From assembly GCA_023431205.1 (NCBI GenBank), contig JAEYXQ010000051.1, positions 1 through 61,664 on the forward strand: DNA of 61,664 nt, read 5' to 3'. Below the pieces are notes generated by a model. It did not search any database, was not told the DNA's origin, and saw nothing but the letters and a program-made list of their open reading frames with translations. Both the position numbers and the translations under genes were made by a program. Shown in pieces: positions 24,629-32,563 of the stretch. This DNA comes from Pseudomonadota bacterium. Its GTDB lineage: Bacteria > Pseudomonadota > Alphaproteobacteria > Rhizobiales > Devosiaceae. The first letter of the stretch is position 1. The number at the start of each line of letters is the position of its first letter.

Positions 24629-24864
24629 CCGCCATGCTGCTGCGCGTACTCATCCTGGCCACTATCGGGCTGATCATCGTCATGGGCGTTCGCCGCATCT
24701 GGCGCGACTGGACCAAGAGCTTCAAGGCGGAGGACGAGGAAGTCCGCCGCATTCGCCGCGAGCGCGACCTGCGCGAGCGCCAGCGGCCCGACGTCATCGA
24801 CCTCGAACAGGGGCCCGACGGCACCTATCGGCCGGGGCGGAAGGACGAGGACACGCGGCGCTAG
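24625..24864 (+). CDS. Small single-span membrane protein
   Basis: 79 residues from GTG 24625, or 76 from ATG 24634. One N-terminal transmembrane helix (LLRVLILATIGLIIVMGV) is followed by a highly charged tail (EDEEVRRIRRERDLRERQR) and a polar end. I do not recognise a domain. It overlaps the S49 peptidase stop by 4 bases, suggesting a partner or membrane tether for the anchorless peptidase, which is inference. Its TAG shares CTAG with the convergent kinase gene. Confidence 0.7.
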   Translation: MTAMLLRVLILATIGLIIVMGVRRIWRDWTKSFKAEDEEVRRIRRERDLRERQRPDVIDLEQGPDGTYRPGRKDEDTRR

Positions 24865-25736
24865 GAGCGATCCGTCATCAGAATGCGCCGGCACCAACCC
24901 ATCAGCGTGAGGTCGTCCGCCGCGTGCGACCAGTAGGCCGCAAGCCAGCGCCTGGCGGCAGGGTAGTCGGTCTCTAGCCCAGCTGCCGCAAGCCAGTCAT
25001 GGGCGAAGCGCCGATCATCGTCGGTTGCGGAGGGCGTGATCTCGGGGTCGAGGTAGGCGACTGCACTCCAGGCATCGAGGCGCGGATCGCCCGCGAGTGA
25101 TGTCACGCTGAAATCCAGCACCGCGCTTACCGCCCCGTCGGCAACCAGCACGTTGTCGGCGAAGTAGTCGAGATGCACCAACCGTGGTGTCGCCACGTCT
25201 GGCAATGCGCGACCGGATGGGTCGAGGACAGCCTCGCGCAGATCGGCGGGGCAGGTTTGGCTGCTCCGCAGCAGGCGCACTTGCAGGAACACCTGCCAGC
25301 TATCGGCCCGCAGCGCCCGATCGCCGATCAGCGGACCGAACCAGTGTCGCGGGACAGCGATGTCTTGCAACTGCAGCGCGGTCTCGAGGTAGCTTGCCAG
25401 CAGGTTTTCCCGCCGGGAGTGTGTTGCCGAGGCGAGCGCAAGCGACAGCGGACTTCCGTCAAGCCGTCGCTCCAGCATGGCCAGCCTGCCGTCGCGCTCG
25501 ATGATGTCCAGCACCTCCGGGGTCTGGAAAGGCAGCGTTTCCGCTCCCGCAGCGATTTCCCGGAGCAACTCGGCCCGAGCGAGCACCTGATCCCGCTGCG
25601 CACCGTCGCGGATGACGCGGGCGACCCGTCCGTCGCCGAGATCATAGACCCGGGCTTCTCCCCCTGCGCCCAGCAGCGGCGCTGTCTCCCAGCCCATGTG
25701 GCGCAACAGGTCCTGATCGGTGGCTTGGGTCTGCAT
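24861..25736 (-). CDS. APH-family phosphotransferase
   Basis: 291 residues from ATG 25736 (MQTQATDQDLL); an earlier in-frame start would add 19 residues. Protein-kinase-like fold: a glycine-poor nucleotide loop LLGAGGEARVYDLGDGRVARVIR, the catalytic HLDYFADNVLV (HxDxxxxN) and the metal-binding VLDFSVTSLAGDPRLDAW. This superfamily includes aminoglycoside, choline, homoserine and other small-molecule kinases; no resistance subfamily signature is evident, so the substrate is open. It converges with the small membrane protein on a shared CTAG and is divergent from glyQ. Confidence 0.82.
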   Translation of the reverse strand: MQTQATDQDLLRHMGWETAPLLGAGGEARVYDLGDGRVARVIRDGAQRDQVLARAELLREIAAGAETLPFQTPEVLDIIERDGRLAMLERRLDGSPLSLALASATHSRRENLLASYLETALQLQDIAVPRHWFGPLIGDRALRADSWQVFLQVRLLRSSQTCPADLREAVLDPSGRALPDVATPRLVHLDYFADNVLVADGAVSAVLDFSVTSLAGDPRLDAWSAVAYLDPEITPSATDDDRRFAHDWLAAAGLETDYPAARRWLAAYWSHAADDLTLMGWCRRILMTDRS

Positions 25737-25842
25737 GGGAGCGGCTTGCGTGCTCTCGTTGGGCTTGTCAACGCCCGTGCTTGACCACCCCACACGCCGC
25801 CACTAGGGTCCGCCGCGTTTCCCTCCCCGGATTGTGCCGCCG

Positions 25843-26766
25843 ATGTCGTCCCGCCCCGCTCACTTGGATCCGAAGAACTCGTTCCAGGGCCTGATCCTGA
25901 CGCTGCAGAATTTCTGGGCGGCGCAGGGTTGCGTGATCCTGCAGCCCTACGACATGCAGATGGGCGCCGGTACCTTCCACACGGCGACGACGCTGCGCGC
26001 GCTGGGCCCCAAGCCCTGGAAGGCCGCCTATGTGCAGCCGAGCCGCCGGCCGACCGACGGCCGCTATGGCGAAAACCCCAACCGCCTGCAGCACTACTAC
26101 CAGTTCCAGGTGATCCTGAAGCCGTCGCCGGACAACATCCAGGACCTCTATCTGCAGTCGCTGGCCGAGATCGGGCTCGATTCGCGCCTGCACGACATTC
26201 GCTTCGTCGAGGACGACTGGGAGAGCCCGACGCTGGGCGCCTGGGGCCTCGGCTGGGAATGCTGGTGCGACGGCATGGAAGTGTCCCAGTTCACCTATTT
26301 CCAGCAGGTGGCCGGTTTCGAGTGTTCGCCGGTGCCGGGCGAGATCACCTACGGGCTCGAGCGGCTCGCCATGTATGTGCAGGGGGTCGAGAACGTCTAC
26401 GACCTCAACTTCAACGGCCGCGAGGGCGCCGACAAGGTGACCTATGGCGAGGTGTTCCTGCAGAACGAGCGCGAGAGCTCGAAGTACAATTTCGAGGCCG
26501 CCGACACCGACATGCTGTTCCGCCACTTCGAGGATGCCGAGCGCGAATGCCGCGCCATCCTCGAAAAAGGCGCCGAAGCCAACCGCCAGACCATGGCCAT
26601 CCCGGCCTATGAGCAGGTGATCAAGGCCTCGCACAACTTCAACATGCTCGATGCGCGCGGCGTGATCTCGGTGACCGAGCGGCAGAGCTACATCCTCAGG
26701 ATTCGTGAGCTGGCAAAAGCTTGCGGCGAGGCGTGGCTGCAGACCGAAGGCGGCGGCGCCGAGTAG
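25843..26766 (+). CDS. glyQ: Glycine--tRNA ligase alpha subunit
   Basis: 307 residues from ATG 25843; a GTG 9 bases earlier is possible. Class II aminoacyl-tRNA synthetase alpha chain of the bacterial alpha2-beta2 GlyRS. Landmarks: FQGLILTLQNFWAAQGCV, YVQPSRRPTDGRYGENPNR (motif 2), GWECWCDGMEVSQFTYFQQ and GEITYGLERLAMY (motif 3). It ligates glycine to tRNA-Gly with the beta subunit encoded by glyS at 29394. A LemA and a DUF2207 gene lie between the two subunits, all on one strand with short gaps. Confidence 0.97.
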   Translation: MSSRPAHLDPKNSFQGLILTLQNFWAAQGCVILQPYDMQMGAGTFHTATTLRALGPKPWKAAYVQPSRRPTDGRYGENPNRLQHYYQFQVILKPSPDNIQDLYLQSLAEIGLDSRLHDIRFVEDDWESPTLGAWGLGWECWCDGMEVSQFTYFQQVAGFECSPVPGEITYGLERLAMYVQGVENVYDLNFNGREGADKVTYGEVFLQNERESSKYNFEAADTDMLFRHFEDAERECRAILEKGAEANRQTMAIPAYEQVIKASHNFNMLDARGVISVTERQSYILRIRELAKACGEAWLQTEGGGAE

Positions 26767-26858
26767 TCGCTGCCGGGGCGTTCACAACAAGTTGCAACGA
26801 TGCCGCAGCGGTGCGAGTGTTCGCGGCAGCGTCAACTGCGCGCAAGGAGCACGCGATC

Positions 26859-27416
26859 ATGTTCGGCTGGGTCATTCTGGGTGTCGTTGTTCTGGCGGCG
26901 CTCTATGCAGTCGTTCTCTACAACGGACTGGTGAAGTCCCGTCAGATGGTGGAGGAGGGCTGGTCCGGCATCGACGTGCAGCTCAAGCGCCGCACCGACC
27001 TGATCCCCAACCTCCTGGAGACGGTGAAGGGCTATATGAGCCATGAGCGCGAGACGCTCGAGGCGGTGACCAATGCCCGCGCTGCCGCCACGAGCGCTGC
27101 TTCCGGTTCGCCCGCGCAACGCGCCCAGGCCGAAGGCCAGCTCTCGCAGGCCCTCGGCCGGCTGATCGCCACTGCCGAGGCTTATCCCGACCTCAAGGCC
27201 AGCACCAATTTCCTCGAGTTCCAGGCGGCGCTGCAGACCATCGAGGACGAGATCCAGATGGCCCGCCGCTACTATAACGGGGCGGTGCGCAATTTGAACG
27301 TGATGGTGGAGTCGGTGCCGTCCAACTTCATCGCCGGCCCCTTCGGCTTCCAGAAGGCGGAGTATTTCGAGCTCGAGGACCCTGCCGACCGGGCCGTTCC
27401 CAGCGTCAAGTTCTGA
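26859..27416 (+). CDS. LemA-family membrane protein
   Basis: 185 residues from ATG 26859; AAGGAG lies 9 bases upstream. One N-terminal membrane helix (FGWVILGVVVLAALYAVVLY) is followed by the LemA helical domain: YNGLVKSRQMVEEGWSGIDVQ, RRTDLIPNLLETVKGY, YYNGAVRNLNVMVESVPSNF. LemA proteins are widespread and poorly understood; a DUF2207 protein is their usual neighbour, as here (3 bp gap). The pair probably forms an envelope complex. Its position inside the glyQ-glyS unit is notable. Confidence 0.92.
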   Translation: MFGWVILGVVVLAALYAVVLYNGLVKSRQMVEEGWSGIDVQLKRRTDLIPNLLETVKGYMSHERETLEAVTNARAAATSAASGSPAQRAQAEGQLSQALGRLIATAEAYPDLKASTNFLEFQAALQTIEDEIQMARRYYNGAVRNLNVMVESVPSNFIAGPFGFQKAEYFELEDPADRAVPSVKF

Positions 27417-27419
27417 ACC

Positions 27420-29327
27420 GTGACCCTGTTGCTGCGGCTGCTCGTTGCGGTTCTCGCCGCACTCACGCTGGTGGCGCCGGTGCTGGCGCGCGAGGAAATC
27501 CGCTCCTTTGCCGCCGAGGTGACCTTGCGTACCGACGGTTCGGTGCGGGTGGTGGAGACCATCGACGTCAATGCCGAACTGGTGGAGATCCGCCGCGGCA
27601 TCTTCCGCGACATCTTCACGACCCAGCTGGATGACCGCGGCAACAAGCTGCGCTCCGACATTGACGTTCTGTCCGTGACCCGCGCCGGGCGGCCGGAGAC
27701 CTTCCGGGTCGAGCGGATGGGCAACTTCCACCGGGTGTGGATCGGCGACCCCGAGCGGATGCTGAGCTATGGCGAGCATCGCTACGTCGTCACCTACACC
27801 ATGACCGGCATGGCGCGGGAATTCGACGATCACGACGAACTCTACTGGAACGCCACCGGCAACTACTGGAACTTTCCGGTGCTCCGCTCCGTGGCGCGGG
27901 CGGTGCTGCCGGACGGGGCGGTGATCGAGAACCTCGTGGCCTATACGGGCGCGGTCGGCTCGACCGAGCAGGCGGTGACCATCAGCCGCGTTTCCGACAC
28001 CGAGGCGATCTTCCGCACCGAACGGGCACTGGCACCCGGCGAGGGCATGACCTTCGCCGTCGCTTTCAACAAGGGGGTGCTGGTTGCGCCCACCGGGATC
28101 GATGCGCTCCTGGCGTGGCTCTCGCGCCTGCGTGACGTGTGGCTGCCGGTGCTCGGCGTGGCAGTGGTGCTGGGCTACAACCTCACCGCCTGGAGCCGCG
28201 TCGGGCGTGACCCGCCCAAGGGAACCATCATCCCGCTGTTCCACCCGCCCAAGGGCTTTTCACCGGCGCTGACGCACTATGTCCACCACTGGGGGTTTTC
28301 CAACAGCGGCTGGACGGCACTGACGGCGGCGATCTTCGACCTCGGGGTCAAGGGACTGGTGCGGATCGACAACCCCGGCAACACGCTGAAGGTGACGGCG
28401 ACCGGCACTGCGCCCAAGGACAAGCTGCCGGCCCCCGAAAAGGTCATCTACGAGTTCGTCGAAAGCCGCGGCAGCTTCACCATCGACAAGGCCAATGGTG
28501 CCGACATCGCCAAGAAGCGCCGCGACTTCATCGCTGCCATCGAGGGCGAGAACCGCCAGGTGTGGTTCCGCAACAATACCGGCTTCGCCGTGCTCGGCTT
28601 CCTGGTCGCCGTACTGGTGCTCGGGGCCATGGTGCTGTTCGACGTCCTGGAACCCGAATGGCTGATCGGCGCGGCCGTGGTCGGGATCATCCTCGGTGTT
28701 GGGGCAGGGGTGCTGCACAGCTTCTGGAACGGGCAGGGCTTCGGCCGGGTGGTACCGCTGATCTGGCTGGCCATCGTCGGCTTCAACTTCATCGGTATCG
28801 GGCTCGAGAGCTTTACCAGCATCACGGTCAACACCGCGGCCATCGCTGCCGCCTCGATCGTTTTGATCACCGTCGGCTTTGCCGTGCTGATGCGGGCTCC
28901 CACAATCCAGGGCCGCAAGGTGATGGACGAGATCGAGGGCTTCAAGCTCTATCTCGATACCGCTGAGAAGAACCGGCTCAACATCGTCGGCGAGCCGCCG
29001 CTGACGGTGGAGCGCTTCGAGCGCATCCTGCCCTATGCCATCGCGCTCGGGGTCGAGAAGCCGTGGTCGGACCATTTCGAGGCGGAGCTGGCGCGCAATG
29101 CCGTGCCCGATGCCGAAGGCAGCTATCGACCCAACTGGTACCGTGGCTCGTCCTTCTCGTCGGGTCGGCTGTCCAGCGCCATCACCTCGGCCACCACCGG
29201 CATGGCCGCGGCCATGGTGGCGGCGCAGCCGGTGCAGGCGAGTTCGTCCGGCTTTTCCGGCGGTGGCGGCGGTGGTGGTGGCTTCTCCGGCGGCGGTGGC
29301 GGTGGTGGGGGTGGTGGCGGCTGGTAG
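27420..29327 (+). CDS. DUF2207 membrane protein with Gly-rich tail
   Basis: 635 residues from GTG 27420. Signal peptide TLLLRLLVAVLAALTLVAPVLA, then the extracytoplasmic DUF2207 domain (IRRGIFRDI, TYTMTGMAREFDDHDELYWNATGN), a transmembrane segment near residues 235-250, a cytoplasmic region (SNSGWTALTAAIFDL), further membrane helices around 390-490 and a soluble part (LPYAIALGVEKPWSDHFEAEL). It ends in a tail of glycine with SGF repeats (SSSGFSGG...). That tail is typical of the family. It is coupled to LemA upstream; glyS starts 66 bp downstream. Confidence 0.9.
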   Translation: MTLLLRLLVAVLAALTLVAPVLAREEIRSFAAEVTLRTDGSVRVVETIDVNAELVEIRRGIFRDIFTTQLDDRGNKLRSDIDVLSVTRAGRPETFRVERMGNFHRVWIGDPERMLSYGEHRYVVTYTMTGMAREFDDHDELYWNATGNYWNFPVLRSVARAVLPDGAVIENLVAYTGAVGSTEQAVTISRVSDTEAIFRTERALAPGEGMTFAVAFNKGVLVAPTGIDALLAWLSRLRDVWLPVLGVAVVLGYNLTAWSRVGRDPPKGTIIPLFHPPKGFSPALTHYVHHWGFSNSGWTALTAAIFDLGVKGLVRIDNPGNTLKVTATGTAPKDKLPAPEKVIYEFVESRGSFTIDKANGADIAKKRRDFIAAIEGENRQVWFRNNTGFAVLGFLVAVLVLGAMVLFDVLEPEWLIGAAVVGIILGVGAGVLHSFWNGQGFGRVVPLIWLAIVGFNFIGIGLESFTSITVNTAAIAAASIVLITVGFAVLMRAPTIQGRKVMDEIEGFKLYLDTAEKNRLNIVGEPPLTVERFERILPYAIALGVEKPWSDHFEAELARNAVPDAEGSYRPNWYRGSSFSSGRLSSAITSATTGMAAAMVAAQPVQASSSGFSGGGGGGGGFSGGGGGGGGGGGW

Positions 29328-29393
29328 CCGCCATGGACATGCCCACCGCACCACGCTAACTAGTCGCCCACCCCTCTAGCCGGTTTCCCGCCC

Positions 29394-31418
29394 ATGCCCG
29401 AACTGCTGCTCGAACTCTTCTCCGAGGAAATCCCTGCCCGCTTCCAGCGCCGTGCAGCCGAGGACCTGAAGAAGGCCGTCACCAACGCCCTGGTCGATGC
29501 CGGCCTCGTGTACGAGGGCGCGCGCGCCTATGCGACGCCCCGCCGGCTGGCACTGAGCGTGACGGGCGTGCCGGGCCGTTCGCCGGACACGCATGAGGAA
29601 AAGAAGGGCCCAAAGGTCGGCGCACCGCAGCAGGCGGTCGAGGGGTTCCTGCGGTCGGCCGGACTCGGTTCGATCCAAGAGGCCAAGGTCGAAAGCGATC
29701 CCAAGAAGGGCGACTTCTATGTCGCCCACATCCATCGGCCGGGTGCCGACGCACTGGACCTCCTATCGGGCATTCTGCCCAAGGTGCTGGCGGAGTTCCC
29801 CTGGGCCAAGTCGATGCGCTGGGGCTCGGGGAGCTTTAACTGGGTGCGGCCGCTGCGCGCCATCACCGCCACTTTCGGCAATGAAAACGACGAGCCGGTG
29901 GTGGTGCCGTTCGCAACCAACGAGATCAGTGCCGGGCAGACCACCTTCGGCCATCGGTTCCTCGCGCCCGACGCCATCCGGGTGAAGCGGTTCGACGACT
30001 ATGTCACGGCGCTCGAGCGCGCCAAGGTCGTGCTCGACCTCGACCGTCGCAAGGACATGATCCGCACAGACGCCGAGCACCTGGCTTTCGCCCAGGGGCT
30101 GAGCCTGATCGGGGACGAGGGGCTGCTCGAGGAAGTTGCCGGGCTGGTCGAGTGGCCGGTGGTGATGATGGGCTCGTTCGATCCTGACTTCCTCAAGCTG
30201 CCCGAGGAAGTGATCATTGCCACCATTCGCGCCAACCAGAAGTGCTTCTGCCTGCGCGACTCGTCCGGCAAGCTGGCGCCGAACTTCATCATCACCGCCA
30301 ATACCGAGGCGGCGGATGGCGGCGCGGCGATTGTCGCCGGCAATGAGCGAGTGATCCGCGCCCGCCTGTCCGACGCAGTGTTCTTCTATCAGGGCGACCT
30401 GGCGACGCCGCTCGAGCATGGCGTCCCCAAGCTCGAGGACACCGTGTTCCACGCCAAGCTCGGCACCCAGTTCCAGCGCGTCGAGCGGCTGGTGAAGCTG
30501 GCGGGGGAGATCGCCCCGCTGGTGGGCGCCGACCCTGAGCGCGCCAAGCGCGCCGCTATGCTCGCCAAGGCCGACCTCGTCACCGGCATGGTCGGCGAAT
30601 TCCCCGAACTGCAGGGGCTGATGGGGCGCTACTACGCCACCGCGCAGGGGGAGCCGGCCGACATCGCCAACGCGGTGGAGCAGCACTACAAGCCGCTCGG
30701 CCCCACCGACCGCGTACCGACCGAGCCCGTCGCGATCGCCGTGGCGCTGGCCGACAAGCTCGATCTCCTCACCGGCTTCTGGAGCATCGACGAAAAGCCG
30801 ACCGGCTCCCGCGACCCGTTCGCGCTGCGCCGTGCCGCGCTGGGCGTGATCCGCATCATCACCGAGAACGGCTTGCGCTTCCCGCTGAAGGTAGATCCGG
30901 ACCTGCTGGCCTTCTTCCATGACCGGCTGAAGGTGTCGCTGCGCGATGCCGGGGCCCGGCATGACCTGGTGGATGCGGTGCTGTCGTCGGACAGCAATGA
31001 TATCCTGCAGATCACCCAGCGGGCCGAGGCACTGTCGACGCTGTTGTCCTCGCCGGACGGACAGAACCTGCTTGCCGGCTATCGCCGCGCTGCCAACATC
31101 CTCGCCGCCGAGGAAAAGAAGGACGGCACCAGCTATCGTGGGGCGGTGGACCAGTCGCTGCTGGGCCTGGCCGAGGAGAAGTCGCTGGCCTTCGCCGTGG
31201 ACGCCGTCCATGCCGCCGTGGCGAGCCATGTCGGCCGCGACGACTACAAGGGGGCCATGACCGAACTGGCGACGCTCCGCGCGCCGGTCGATGCCTTCTT
31301 CGAGGCGGTGCTGGTCAACGATGCCGATCCGGCGGTGCGGGCGAACCGGCTGAACCTCCTGGCGCGGCTGCGCGACACCATGCACCTGGTTGCGGACTTC
31401 TCCAAGGTTGCCGGGTAG
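29394..31418 (+). CDS. glyS: Glycine--tRNA ligase beta subunit
   Basis: 674 residues, slightly short of the usual 690-700. The beta chain of bacterial GlyRS handles tRNA binding. Landmarks: MPELLLELFSEEIPARFQRRA at the start, YATPRRLAL, MRWGSGSFNWVRPLRAI, VIIATIRANQKCF, the HD-like region RAAMLAKADLVTGMVGEFPELQG, DKLDLLTGFW and DPFALRRAALGVIRI, and a C-terminal anticodon-binding-like domain. The motifs are complete. It is separated from glyQ by LemA and DUF2207. Confidence 0.97.
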   Translation: MPELLLELFSEEIPARFQRRAAEDLKKAVTNALVDAGLVYEGARAYATPRRLALSVTGVPGRSPDTHEEKKGPKVGAPQQAVEGFLRSAGLGSIQEAKVESDPKKGDFYVAHIHRPGADALDLLSGILPKVLAEFPWAKSMRWGSGSFNWVRPLRAITATFGNENDEPVVVPFATNEISAGQTTFGHRFLAPDAIRVKRFDDYVTALERAKVVLDLDRRKDMIRTDAEHLAFAQGLSLIGDEGLLEEVAGLVEWPVVMMGSFDPDFLKLPEEVIIATIRANQKCFCLRDSSGKLAPNFIITANTEAADGGAAIVAGNERVIRARLSDAVFFYQGDLATPLEHGVPKLEDTVFHAKLGTQFQRVERLVKLAGEIAPLVGADPERAKRAAMLAKADLVTGMVGEFPELQGLMGRYYATAQGEPADIANAVEQHYKPLGPTDRVPTEPVAIAVALADKLDLLTGFWSIDEKPTGSRDPFALRRAALGVIRIITENGLRFPLKVDPDLLAFFHDRLKVSLRDAGARHDLVDAVLSSDSNDILQITQRAEALSTLLSSPDGQNLLAGYRRAANILAAEEKKDGTSYRGAVDQSLLGLAEEKSLAFAVDAVHAAVASHVGRDDYKGAMTELATLRAPVDAFFEAVLVNDADPAVRANRLNLLARLRDTMHLVADFSKVAG

Positions 31419-31478
31419 CAGGGAACCGCCTCCCGGCCTCCGGCTTTCCGCGATGGACATGTTGGAAGGATTTCGCTG

Positions 31479-32465
31479 ATGGCTGTCGGCCTCCTGGCGC
31501 TGCTCGATGATGTTGCCGGCCTGGTAAAGGTGGCGGCGGCGTCGCTGGACGATGTTGCTGGTCAGGCGGCCAAGGCCGGGGTGAAGGCCGCGGGCGCGGT
31601 GATCGACGACGCGGCGGTGACCCCGAACTATGTGCAGGGTTTTGCTGCCGATCGCGAGATCCCGATCGTGGCGAAAATTGCCTGGGGCTCGGTCAAGAAC
31701 AAGCTGCTGTTCCTGCTGCCGGCGGCTTTGCTGCTGAGCCTGTTCGCGCCCTGGCTGATCACCCCGCTCTTGATGATCGGCGGCGCCTATCTCTGCTACG
31801 AGGGCGCCGAGAAGGTGTTTCATGCCCTGCGTCCGCACGATGCCGAGGCGCATGAGGCGACGCTGGAGCCTGTGGCGCTGGAGCCGACCTCGCTCGAAGA
31901 CACCAAGGTGGCCGGCGCCATCAAGACCGACTTCATCCTGTCGGCCGAGATCATGACCATCATCCTTGCCGCCATCGAGGTGGACGATTTCTGGTTCCGT
32001 GCGCTGGTGCTGGCGGTGGCGGGTATCGGCATCACGGTTGCGGTCTATGGCGCCGTGGCGCTGATCGTGAAGGCCGACGACGCCGGCGTGTGGCTGGCCA
32101 AGCATGGGCGCACCGGCGGTGGACGCGCCTTCGGGCGCGGTCTGGTCAAGGCCATGCCGGGGTTCATGCACGTGCTCGGCATCATCGGCACGGCGGCGAT
32201 GACCTGGGTGGGCGGCAGCATCGTCGCGCACGGGCTCTACGAATTCGGCTTCGACTGGCCCGAGCACATCATCGAGGCGGCGGCCCACTGGGCCGAAGCG
32301 GCCTTCCCGGCGATCGCGGCTTTGGCCGGGTGGCTGGCGACGGCGGGTGTGGATTTCGTCTTGGGGTTGGCCTTGGGGGCGTTGTTGATCCCGGTGGCCG
32401 GCTATGTCATCGCGCCACTGTGGCGGGCGATCAAGCGCGCGCTGCCCAAGCGCAAGACCGCCTGA
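31479..32465 (+). CDS. DUF808 (YedI-like) inner-membrane protein
   Basis: 328 residues. An N-terminal segment typical of DUF808 (LLALLDDVAGLVKVAAASLDDVAGQAAKAG, with further VKAAGAVIDDAAVTPNYV) precedes several membrane helices (LLFLLPAALLLSLFAPWLI, ILSAEIMTIILAAIEV, MPGFMHVLGIIGTAAMTWVGG, DFVLGLALGALLIPVAGYV). TKVAGAIKTDFILSAEI is a strong family mark. Function unknown. It follows glyS by 60 bp with its own GGA-type ribosome site, and rmuC comes next. Confidence 0.85.
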   Translation: MAVGLLALLDDVAGLVKVAAASLDDVAGQAAKAGVKAAGAVIDDAAVTPNYVQGFAADREIPIVAKIAWGSVKNKLLFLLPAALLLSLFAPWLITPLLMIGGAYLCYEGAEKVFHALRPHDAEAHEATLEPVALEPTSLEDTKVAGAIKTDFILSAEIMTIILAAIEVDDFWFRALVLAVAGIGITVAVYGAVALIVKADDAGVWLAKHGRTGGGRAFGRGLVKAMPGFMHVLGIIGTAAMTWVGGSIVAHGLYEFGFDWPEHIIEAAAHWAEAAFPAIAALAGWLATAGVDFVLGLALGALLIPVAGYVIAPLWRAIKRALPKRKTA

Positions 32466-32532
32466 CCTGTGGAGCCGCGGTCGCCGCGGCTTGCCACGGC
32501 GTTCCTATTATGTTCCGATGAGGCGATTCTGC

Positions 32533-32537
32533 GGAGG
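32533..32537 (+). promoter_or_regulatory. Shine-Dalgarno that questions the rmuC start
   Basis: GGAGG here is 26 bases before the first ATG of rmuC but only 8 bases before an in-frame ATC (32546). The frame is open from 32522 and has no ATG, GTG or TTG before 32564. Confidence 0.4.
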
Positions 32538-32563
32538 ATCGCACCATCGACGCTCTGACCAAT

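Noticed and set aside
24861..25736. The APH-like kinase as an aminoglycoside resistance gene
   Set aside because: Only the general superfamily motifs are visible; many members act on unrelated small molecules and there is no resistance context.
29763..32288. An 841-codon minus-strand open frame opposite glyS and the DUF808 gene
   Set aside because: An artefact of GC-rich third positions; glyS is complete on the other strand.
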